DNA of 64,000 nt from JALHMQ01 sp037441125 (GTDB taxonomy: Bacteria; Pseudomonadota; Gammaproteobacteria; Burkholderiales; Burkholderiaceae_F): assembly GCA_037441125.1 (NCBI GenBank), contig JBBIST010000002.1:1-64000 (forward strand), read 5' to 3'. The position numbers and the translations under genes were made by a program. Under the pieces are notes generated by a model that worked only from the letters and a program-made list of their open reading frames with translations, did not search any database and was not told the DNA's origin. Below, piece after piece: positions 53,588 through 64,000 of this stretch. The first letter of the stretch is position 1, and each line of letters begins with the position of its first letter.

Positions 53588-55350
53588 CCGAAGGGCTCCT
53601 CGCGCCGCTGATGTTTGCCAGCCTGCTGGTGCTGTTGCTGACCGGCTTCCCGGTCGCATTCGGACTGGCCACCACCGGCATCGTTTACGGGCTGATCGCG
53701 GTGCAGATCGGCATCGTGCCGCCCGAGTTCTTCAATGCCCTGCCGCTGCGGCTGTTCGGCATCATGATGAACGACGTGCTGCTGGCGATCCCGTTCTTCA
53801 CCTTCATGGGGTTGATTCTCGAACGCAGCCGCATGGCCGAAGACCTGCTCGACACGATCGGCCAGGTCTTCGGGCCGATGCGCGCCGGGCTGGCCATCGC
53901 CGTGATCTTCGTCGGCGCGATGCTGGCCGCGACCACCGGTGTGGTCGCCGCCAGCGTGATCGCGATGGGGTTGATCTCGCTGCCGATCATGCTGCGCTAC
54001 GGCTACAACCGCCCGCTGGCCGCGGGCGTGATCGCCGCCTCGGGCACGCTGGCGCAGATCCTCCCGCCATCGATCGTGCTGATCGTCATCGCCGATCAGC
54101 TCGGCCAGAGTGTGGGCGACATGTACCGCGCGGCCTTTATCCCCGCCTTCGCGCTGGTGCTGATCTACATGCTGGCGATGCTGGTCCTGGCCGTCGCGCG
54201 CCCGAAGTGGCTGCCGGCGCTGCCTCCCGAGGCGCTGATCTACAACGAGCCCAACGGCTCGAGCGGCCACAAGTCGCTGGCCGTCCTGACGCTGCTGTCG
54301 GCCGTCGTGTTCGTGCTCTTCTTCCAGAACTACGCGGCTCTCAGCCTGGCCCTGGGCGGCGATCCGCAGACGCCGCCGCCGATCGACGAAACCATTGTCA
54401 TCTCGCTGCTGGTCACGATCTTCACCGCCTGGCTGCTGGCCGTGCTCGACAAGCTGCTGCGGCTGAACCTGCTGTCCGAGCTGGCGCGGCGCGTGACCTT
54501 CGTGCTGATCCCGCCACTGCTGCTGATCTTCCTCGTGCTGGGCACGATCTTCCTTGGCATCGCGACACCGACCGAGGGCGGCGCGATGGGCGCGACCGGC
54601 GCAATGATCATGGCGATGGCGCGCAAGCGGCTGAGCTACCTACTGTTCACACAGGCGCTGGACGCGTCGGCGCGGCTGGCCATCTTCGTCCTGTTCATTC
54701 TGATCGGCGCAACGACCTTCGGGCTGACTTTTCAGGCGATCGACGGCCCGATCTGGGTCAAGGCGCTGTTCGCAGAGCTGCCCGGCGGCCAGCTTGGCTT
54801 CCTGCTGTTCGTCAACGCGCTGATTTTCTTTTTGGGCTTCTTCATCGACTTCTTCGAGATCGCGTTCATCCTGCTGCCGCTGCTGCTGCCCGTCGTCATG
54901 CTGATGGAGATCAACCTGATCTGGTTCGGCGTGATGGTGGCGATGAACCTGCAGACCAGCTTTCTCACGCCGCCGTTCGGCTTCTCGCTGTTCTACCTGC
55001 GCAGCGTCGCGCCGAAGATTGAGTATGCCGACGCGGTCACCGGCAAGACGATCGGCGCGTTTCGCACGATCGACATCTACAAGGGCGCGCTGGCCTTCGT
55101 CGTCTTGCAGGTGGTGATGCTCGGCGTGATCATCGCCTACCCGGAGCTCGTGCTGATGGGTCTGGGCGAGCGCCCGGTGCTCGACGTCGAAGGGGTCGAT
55201 CTGTTCATCCTGCCGGGCGAAGGCGACATGCAGCAAGAGGAGTGGCCTTTGCCCGATGCCGACGGCGAGACCGATCCGGCCGGCGAGGGTTCGGACGGTG
55301 CGGCGTTCTTCGAACCGCCGCCGGCCGAGGAATCCGAGTCGAAGCGGTGA
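53584..55350 (+). CDS. TRAP transporter large permease (DctM family), system 1
   Basis: A 588-residue DctM with many hydrophobic segments and the GGAMGATGAMIMAMARKRLS, PPSIVLIVIADQLGQS and TSFLTPPFGFSLFYLRSVAP motifs. A GTG start overlaps dctQ. The family is usually 420-450 aa; here a middle insertion (about 210-290) and a ~60-residue acidic tail (DADGETDPAGEGSDG) lengthen it. It converges on the hydantoinase gene with a 47-nt gap. Confidence 0.92.
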   Translation: MTEGLLAPLMFASLLVLLLTGFPVAFGLATTGIVYGLIAVQIGIVPPEFFNALPLRLFGIMMNDVLLAIPFFTFMGLILERSRMAEDLLDTIGQVFGPMRAGLAIAVIFVGAMLAATTGVVAASVIAMGLISLPIMLRYGYNRPLAAGVIAASGTLAQILPPSIVLIVIADQLGQSVGDMYRAAFIPAFALVLIYMLAMLVLAVARPKWLPALPPEALIYNEPNGSSGHKSLAVLTLLSAVVFVLFFQNYAALSLALGGDPQTPPPIDETIVISLLVTIFTAWLLAVLDKLLRLNLLSELARRVTFVLIPPLLLIFLVLGTIFLGIATPTEGGAMGATGAMIMAMARKRLSYLLFTQALDASARLAIFVLFILIGATTFGLTFQAIDGPIWVKALFAELPGGQLGFLLFVNALIFFLGFFIDFFEIAFILLPLLLPVVMLMEINLIWFGVMVAMNLQTSFLTPPFGFSLFYLRSVAPKIEYADAVTGKTIGAFRTIDIYKGALAFVVLQVVMLGVIIAYPELVLMGLGERPVLDVEGVDLFILPGEGDMQQEEWPLPDADGETDPAGEGSDGAAFFEPPPAEESESKR

Positions 55351-55397
55351 GCGTCGGGTCTCAGGTCGCGGGGTCCGTTGCACCGACCGCGAGACCT

Positions 55398-59068
<3,671 letters not shown>

Positions 59069-59072
<4 letters not shown>

Positions 59073-59656
59073 AAGCTGGCGGCCGCGCGGGCGGCCTGGT
59101 CGTACATGCCCGACAGAGCGCGCAGGAACGCCGCCAGTTCGCCCAGGCGGGGATTGTCGCTGCCGTCGGCCGGCAGCGCGCTCACCAGGCAGGTCTCGCG
59201 CACTTCACGGTAGCGGTCGATGAACTCGCGGCCACGGTCCGTGGTCGAGAACAGCGCCTCCTTGCCGCGCCGCTCGCTGCGCAACAGTCCGAGGGCAACC
59301 AGCTTCTTCAGTGCGTAGGCGACGACGTGCGTGTCTTCGACATTGATCATGAAGCAGATGTCGGCCAGCTTCTTTTCGCGCGCGCGATGGTTGACGTGAT
59401 GCAGCAGCAGCACCTCGAGCGGCGTCAGGTCCTTCAGGCCTGCAGCGGCCATGCAGCGCACGACCCAGCGCATGAAGGCGTTGGACGCCAGGATCAGCCC
59501 GAACTCGAACTCCGACAACTGCTGACTGCGCGGCGACACCAGATGCGCCGACGACACCAGCGCCGGCTGCGTCCGCGGCGCTTGCTCGGCGCGCGCCTTG
59601 CCGCCCGCGGGCGCCGTTGGCGCCGCCTGCTGCCGGGGACGGATGCTGCGCGGCAC
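59069..59656 (-). CDS. MarR-type winged-helix regulator of the hydantoinase/TRAP cluster
   Basis: A 195-residue DNA-binding protein: LTPLEVLLLHHVNHRAREKK, LADICFMINVEDTHVVAYAL, KKLVALGLLRSERRGKEALF (winged helix), TDRGREFIDRYREVRE. The first ~40 residues are a disordered, Ala/Pro/Gln-rich leader. The start is a GTG at 59656, decided by a GGAGGA site seven bases upstream. It overlaps the oxoprolinase start and lies divergent from the second TRAP operon, where tandem repeats form a likely operator. Confidence 0.87.
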
Positions 59657-59695
59657 GATTCCTCCGAGTCGATCGTGCCGCAGAGTAGCAACATC

Positions 59696-59716
59696 TCGAC
59701 GATTTATCGACGATTT
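59696..59716. repeat. Two direct repeats TCGACGATTT, likely operator
   Basis: TCGACGATTT occurs at 59696-59705 and again at 59707-59716, an 11-nt period equal to one helical turn. It lies just upstream of the -35 box of the TRAP promoter and about 40 nt from the divergent MarR start. This is the expected place for the regulator to bind both promoters. Confidence 0.55.
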
Positions 59717-59717
59717 C

Positions 59718-59746
59718 TTGACTTCGGCCGCCACCCTGTTTAGGTT
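59718..59746 (+). promoter_or_regulatory. Sigma-70-type promoter for the second TRAP operon
   Basis: TTGACT (59718-59723), a 17-nt spacer and TAGGTT (59741-59746) form a good -35 and a weaker -10. The TRAP binding-protein ATG is 45 nt downstream, preceded by GGAGGAGA. The direct repeats abut the -35, so occupancy would affect activity. Confidence 0.6.
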
Positions 59747-59791
59747 GCCCGAGGCGGCGATCTGTCGCCGCAGCCCGTCGGAGGAGACCTC

Positions 59792-60781
59792 ATGAGACTG
59801 TTCGCAACCGCGATTGGCGGCGCCCTGCTCGCCGCCGCGCTCACTGTCTCGGCGCAGACGCGCTGGGACATGCCGACCGGCTATCCGGTCGCCAACCCGC
59901 ACACCGTCACGCTGACGCAACTCGCGCGCGACATCGAGTCGGAGACCCAGGGCCGGCTGCGCATCGTCGTGCACCCGAACGGCTCGCTGTTCCGCGCCCC
60001 CGAGATCGCGCGCGCAGTCGAGACCGGTCAAGCGCAGATCGGCGAGGTACTGATGAGCCTGCTGGTGAACCAGAACGCGCTGTTCGGGCTGGACTCGCTG
60101 CCGTTCCTGGCCACCAGCTTCGACGATGCCTGGCGTCTGTATCAGGCGCAGAAGCCGGTGCTCGAGCGCGTCCTCGAGCAGCGCGGTCTGCAGCTGCTGT
60201 ATGCGGTTGCCTGGCCGCCACAGGGCATCTACGCCAAGCGCGAGCTGCGCTCTGCCGCCGACATGAGGGGGCTGAAATGGCGCGCCTACAACCCTGCCAC
60301 CAGCCGCATCGCCCAGGTGGTCGGCGCGCAGCCGATGACGATCCAGGCGGCGGAACTGTCGCAGGCGCTGGCCACCGGCGTGGTCGACTCGACCATGACC
60401 TCGGGCGCCACCGGTGTCGACTCCAAGATCTGGGAGAGCCTGAGCCATTACCACACGGTCAACGCCTGGCTGCCGAAGAACATGCTGGTGGTCAATCGCA
60501 AGGAGTTCGACCGCCTCGACGCGCCGACCCGGGCGACCGTGGTGCGACTGGCGGCCGAGGCCGAGCGCAAGGGCTGGGAGCGGATGCGCGCCTTCAACGA
60601 CGAGTCGATCGCGATCCTCGCCCGCAACGGTATGCACATCGTCGCACCGACGCCGCAGCTGATGGCCGACATGCGCAAGATCGGCGACGCGATGGTGGCC
60701 GAGTGGCTGCAGCAGACCGGCAGCGACGGCCAGCAGATCATCGACGCCTTCCGCCGCGGCACCGGCGGCGGCAAGAAGTAG
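59792..60781 (+). CDS. TRAP transporter solute-binding protein (DctP family), system 2
   Basis: A 329-residue periplasmic binding protein with a Sec signal peptide (RLFATAIGGALLAAALTVSA). It has QLARDIESETQGRLRIVVHP, GQAQIGEVLMSLLVNQNALF and GLKWRAYNPATSRIAQVVGA, with conserved Arg in the DctP ligand loop (KWRAYNP). A strong ribosome site precedes it. It is the first gene of a three-gene TRAP operon divergent from the MarR-oxoprolinase pair, so its ligand is probably the oxoprolinase substrate or a precursor. Confidence 0.92.
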   Translation: MRLFATAIGGALLAAALTVSAQTRWDMPTGYPVANPHTVTLTQLARDIESETQGRLRIVVHPNGSLFRAPEIARAVETGQAQIGEVLMSLLVNQNALFGLDSLPFLATSFDDAWRLYQAQKPVLERVLEQRGLQLLYAVAWPPQGIYAKRELRSAADMRGLKWRAYNPATSRIAQVVGAQPMTIQAAELSQALATGVVDSTMTSGATGVDSKIWESLSHYHTVNAWLPKNMLVVNRKEFDRLDAPTRATVVRLAAEAERKGWERMRAFNDESIAILARNGMHIVAPTPQLMADMRKIGDAMVAEWLQQTGSDGQQIIDAFRRGTGGGKK

Positions 60782-60836
60782 TCGATCGCACCGGCGCGCC
60801 CGATCGGCCGCGCGCCGGTCGCGCGCGCCGGCGACC

Positions 60837-61352
60837 ATGCGCTCGCGCCTCGATCCGCTCTACGACGCCTTCGGCGCCATCGGCGCCGGGTTCATCGCGC
60901 TCACGCTATTGATCCAGCTCGTGTCGATCGTCGGCCGGCCGCTGCAGTTCTCGATCGACGGCTACGACGCCTACGCCGGCTACTTCCTCGCCGCCGGCTC
61001 GTTCTTCGCGCTCGCGCACACCCTGCGCCGCGGCGACCACATTCGCGTCACGCTGATCATCGGCCGCCTGCGCGGCCGCGCGCGGCTGGCGATCGAGATC
61101 GTCGGTCTCGGCGCGGCGACCGCGCTTAGCGCCTATTTCGCCTGGTACTCGATGCGGCTGACGTACGGCTCGTGGGCGCTCAACGATGTGTCGCAGAACA
61201 TCGACGCCACGCCGCTGTGGATCCCGCAGCTGTCGATGGCGCTCGGAACGATCGCGCTCGCGCTCGCCTTCGCCGATGAACTTCTGTACGTCCTGCGCCG
61301 GCGGCAACTGCGAACCCCGCCTGCCGGCGCCGAGGCCGTTCGGGTCGAGTGA
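60837..61352 (+). CDS. TRAP transporter small permease (DctQ family), system 2
   Basis: A 171-residue four-helix DctQ subunit (FGAIGAGFIALTLLIQLVSI, AGYFLAAGSFFALAHTLRRG, DHIRVTLIIGRL, AIEIVGLGAATALSAYFAWY). It follows dctP by 55 nt. Its stop overlaps the next gene's start codon region (GTGATG), so the two are coupled. Confidence 0.9.
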   Translation: MRSRLDPLYDAFGAIGAGFIALTLLIQLVSIVGRPLQFSIDGYDAYAGYFLAAGSFFALAHTLRRGDHIRVTLIIGRLRGRARLAIEIVGLGAATALSAYFAWYSMRLTYGSWALNDVSQNIDATPLWIPQLSMALGTIALALAFADELLYVLRRRQLRTPPAGAEAVRVE

Positions 61353-62650
61353 TGGAGGCGCTGATCGCCCTGGCGCTGGTGCTGGCGCTGTTCGTCCTGC
61401 TCGGCGCCGGCGTTTGGATCGGCATCGCGATTCTCGGAATCGCCTGGTTGGCGATGGAGATCTTTACGCAGCGGCCGGCCGGCGACGCGCTCGCGCTCAC
61501 GGTGTGGGGGTCGCTGTCGAGCTGGACGCTGACCGCGCTGCCGCTATTCATCTGGATGGGCGAGATCCTGCTCAGGACGCGTCTATCGGAGGGCCTGTTC
61601 CGCGGCTTGGCGCCCTGGCTGCAGCGCCTGCCCGGCCGGCTGCTGCACACGAACATCATCGGCTGCACGGTCTTCGCCGCGGTGTCGGGATCGTCGGCCG
61701 CCACCTGCGCGACGATCGGCAAGATCACCCTGCCGGAGCTCGAGCGGCGCGGCTATCCGGAGCGCATCGCCATCGGCAGCCTGGCCGGCGCCGGCACGCT
61801 CGGACTGCTGATTCCGCCGTCGATCATCATGATCGTCTACGGTGTGGCCACCGACGTGTCGATCGGCAAGCTGTTCATCGCCGGCGTGGTCCCCGGGTTG
61901 CTGCTGGCCGCGCTCTTCATGGGCTACACGGTGCTCTGGTCGCTGCGCCACCCGCGGGCGATCCCGGCCGCCGACCTCAGGCTGTCCATCGGCGAACGGC
62001 TCGCCGAAGCGCGCCACCTGATCCCGGTGATGCTGCTGATCCTCGCCGTGCTCGGATCGATCTACGCCGGCCTTGCCACCGCGACCGAAGCCGCCTCGCT
62101 CGGCGTCGCCGGTGCGCTCGTGCTGGCGGCAGCACAACGCACGCTGAGCTGGGCGTCCTTTCGCGACTCACTGATGGGCGCCACGCGCCTGTACTGCATG
62201 ATCGCTCTGATCCTGGCCGGCTCCTCGTTCCTGTCGCTGTCGATGGGATTCATCGGCCTGCCGCGGCAGCTGGCCGAGGGCATCGGCGCGCTCGGCCTGT
62301 CGCCGTTCGAGCTGATCCTGCTGCTGATGGTGTTTTTCATCATCCTCGGCTGCTTCCTCGACGGCATCAGCATGGTGGTGCTGACCATGGCCGTGCTGCT
62401 GCCGACGCTGCAGGCCGCCGGCATCGACCTGCTGTGGTTCGGGATCTTCATCGTAATCGTCGTCGAGATGGCGCAGATCACGCCGCCGGTCGGGTTCAAT
62501 CTGTTCGTCATTCAGGGCATGACCGGTCGCCAGATCAACACGATCGCGATCGCGGCGCTACCTTATTTCCTGATGATGCTGGTCGCCGTGCTGCTGATCT
62601 TCACTTTCCCGCAGCTCGTGACCTGGCTGCCGTCGCAGATGATGCGCTAG
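61349..62650 (+). CDS. TRAP transporter large permease (DctM family), system 2
   Basis: A 433-residue DctM, the usual length, with GSSAATCATIGKITLPELER, GAGTLGLLIPPSIIMIVYGV and MAQITPPVGFNLFVIQGMTG and about 12 hydrophobic segments. Either the GTG at 61349 or the next ATG (61352) can start it. Unlike system 1 it has no acidic tail. A weak GC-rich hairpin (62678-62696, no T tract) follows. Confidence 0.93.
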   Translation: MMEALIALALVLALFVLLGAGVWIGIAILGIAWLAMEIFTQRPAGDALALTVWGSLSSWTLTALPLFIWMGEILLRTRLSEGLFRGLAPWLQRLPGRLLHTNIIGCTVFAAVSGSSAATCATIGKITLPELERRGYPERIAIGSLAGAGTLGLLIPPSIIMIVYGVATDVSIGKLFIAGVVPGLLLAALFMGYTVLWSLRHPRAIPAADLRLSIGERLAEARHLIPVMLLILAVLGSIYAGLATATEAASLGVAGALVLAAAQRTLSWASFRDSLMGATRLYCMIALILAGSSFLSLSMGFIGLPRQLAEGIGALGLSPFELILLLMVFFIILGCFLDGISMVVLTMAVLLPTLQAAGIDLLWFGIFIVIVVEMAQITPPVGFNLFVIQGMTGRQINTIAIAALPYFLMMLVAVLLIFTFPQLVTWLPSQMMR

Positions 62651-62732
62651 CACCTTCCACGGACTGTGCTGCGTCAAGCGCCGTCGCCTCCGGCGCCCAC
62701 CGCCGCCGGCGCTGGCGCGCTAAGGTAAGGGC

Positions 62733-64000
62733 ATGGCGACGCCGCTATTTCGCACTGCGCACCTGCGTGCGATCGAACAGCGCGCCGGCGCGGCGCTCGC
62801 GCCGGGCACGCTGATGCAACGCGCCGGCGAGGCGGCCGCGGCCTGGATCGCGCGCCGCTTCCCGGCAAGCCATCGGATCGTCGTCGTCTGCGGCCCCGGC
62901 AACAACGGCGGCGACGGCTATGTCTGCGCCTCGAGCCTGCGCGCCGCCGGTCGCGACGCCGTGTGCGTGGCGCTGGCGGCACCGGCCAGTGACGATGCGC
63001 GCGCGGCCGCCGCCCGCTGGCAGTCAGCAGGGGGAACGACGCTTGCCGACTGGGCCGGCCTCACGCCCGACGTCGGCGTCGACGCGCTCTTCGGCATCGG
63101 CCTGGCGCGAGCGCTCGACGGCCGCGCCCTGCAGGCGGCGCGCTGGCTTTCGCAGCGCCCGTGCGTGGCGCTCGACGTGCCGAGCGGACTCGACGCCGAC
63201 ACCGGCGCCTGGGTCGGCGGCGTTGCCGGGGTGAACGCTGCGGCGACCGTCACTTTCCTCGCGGCCAAGCCCGGCTTGTACACGGGCGACGGCGTCGATG
63301 CCTGCGGCGAGGTGATCGTCGACAGTCTCGGCGTCGACGCGGGCGCGAGCGACGGCGAGCTCAACGCAGCGCAGGCCTTCGCGCCGGTGCTGCAGCCGCG
63401 CCTGCGCAACACGCACAAGGGCCGCTTCGGCAGCGTGGTCGTGGTCGGCGGCGCGCGTGGCATGCAAGGCGCCGCGCTTCTGGCAGCGCGGGCGGCGCTG
63501 CGGCTCGGTGCCGGGCGCGTCTACGTCGAGGCGCTGGATGCGGCGATCGATGTCGACCCCGTGCAGCCGGAGCTGATGTTTCGCCGCGCAGCCGAAGTCG
63601 AAGACTCGGCGGTCGCCGTGGTCGGCTGCGGCATCGGCACGGCACAGCCGGCGCGCGAGCGGGTCGGCGCCGCGCTTGCAGCCCCTGGTCCGTGCGTGAT
63701 CGACGCCGACGCGCTCAACCTAATCGCCGGCGACGACGCGCTGCGCAGCCAGCTCTCGGCACCGGGCCGCGTGCGCGTGCTGACGCCGCATCCGCTCGAG
63801 GCGGCGCGCCTGCTCGGCGGCAGCGCCGCCACGGTGCAGGCCGATCGAGTGAGCGCGGCGCGCCGCCTGGCGCAGACCACGGGTGCGATCGTCGTCCTGA
63901 AGGGTGCAGGCAGCGTGATCGCCAGCGCCGAGCGTTACTGGATCAATCCGACCGGCGGCCCGGCGCTCGCCACCGCCGGCGCCGGCGACGTGCTGGCGGG
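62733..64000 (+). CDS. nnr: Bifunctional NAD(P)H-hydrate epimerase/dehydratase, incomplete at window end
   Basis: The frame is open from the ATG at 62733 to the window end (about 422 codons, no stop). The N-terminal epimerase domain (AIBP/YjeF_N) includes LMQRAGEAAAAWIARRFP, VCGPGNNGGDGYVCASSLR and CVALDVPSGLDADTGAWVGG. From about residue 230 the ribokinase-like dehydratase starts: NTHKGRFGSVVVVGGARGMQ, GCGIGTAQPARE, CVIDADALNLIAG and a final GPALATAGAGDVLAG, its Mg/ADP site. It repairs hydrated NAD(P)H. Only about the last 80 residues are expected beyond the window. Confidence 0.94.
   Translation, partial: MATPLFRTAHLRAIEQRAGAALAPGTLMQRAGEAAAAWIARRFPASHRIVVVCGPGNNGGDGYVCASSLRAAGRDAVCVALAAPASDDARAAAARWQSAGGTTLADWAGLTPDVGVDALFGIGLARALDGRALQAARWLSQRPCVALDVPSGLDADTGAWVGGVAGVNAAATVTFLAAKPGLYTGDGVDACGEVIVDSLGVDAGASDGELNAAQAFAPVLQPRLRNTHKGRFGSVVVVGGARGMQGAALLAARAALRLGAGRVYVEALDAAIDVDPVQPELMFRRAAEVEDSAVAVVGCGIGTAQPARERVGAALAAPGPCVIDADALNLIAGDDALRSQLSAPGRVRVLTPHPLEAARLLGGSAATVQADRVSAARRLAQTTGAIVVLKGAGSVIASAERYWINPTGGPALATAGAGDVLA

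Overview
The window is high-GC, densely packed bacterial DNA with frequent 4-nt start/stop overlaps (ATGA or GTGA). Gene content and local order (msrB-bolA-ppiC near purL, Liv-type and TRAP transporters, SelO) suggest a betaproteobacterium of the Burkholderiales. This is inferred from gene content only; no rRNA or marker phylogeny is available here. I saw no rRNA, tRNA or insertion sequence.

1-13.2 kb: a complete type I-E CRISPR-Cas locus read on the minus strand. cas3-cas8e-cse2-cas7-cas5-cas6e is followed by a two-gene toxin-antitoxin cassette (Phd/UPF0175 antitoxin plus DUF3368 PIN toxin), then cas1-cas2, a ~110-nt leader, and an array of 54 repeats and 53 spacers. The toxin-antitoxin pair sits between the interference and adaptation genes, and the toxin stop overlaps the cas1 start. 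The array holds two families of near-identical spacers; in one, the newer copy differs at a seed position, as expected from re-acquisition against an escape mutant.

13.6-22.6 kb: a fatty-acid or organic-acid catabolic block: a fused enoyl-CoA hydratase/3-hydroxyacyl-CoA dehydrogenase, a complete branched-chain-type ABC importer (LivFGMH plus binding protein) and an acyl-CoA ligase. 22.8-24.8 kb: selO and a 5'-degenerate cutA-like gene.

24.7-43.1 kb: a thiocyanate and metal island, nearly all on the minus strand and divergent from a CynR-like LysR regulator. It begins with cobalt-type thiocyanate hydrolase (scnB-scnA-scnC) and its P15K-like activator. A nitrate/sulfonate-type ABC importer follows, then sulfur-handling genes (DsrE-like, TusA-like, sulfide:quinone-oxidoreductase-like, DUF1641), a frameshifted unknown gene, a 45-aa small ORF and a DUF1348 protein. 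A cobW C-terminal remnant, a methyltransferase and a BtuB/F/C/D-like uptake system complete the run. A cyanase (cynS) C-terminal remnant lies at the other edge. The likely logic is thiocyanate import, hydrolysis to carbonyl sulfide and ammonia, oxidation of the released sulfide, and supply of cobalt or corrinoid.

43.4-51.1 kb: housekeeping genes msrB, bolA, a parvulin-type PPIase, a small outer-membrane barrel protein, purL and an EAL-HDOD signalling protein. 51.7-62.7 kb: two TRAP transporters flank a fused hydantoinase/5-oxoprolinase and its MarR-type regulator; a probable promoter and direct-repeat operator lie between the regulator and the second TRAP system. The window ends inside a bifunctional NAD(P)H-hydrate repair enzyme gene.
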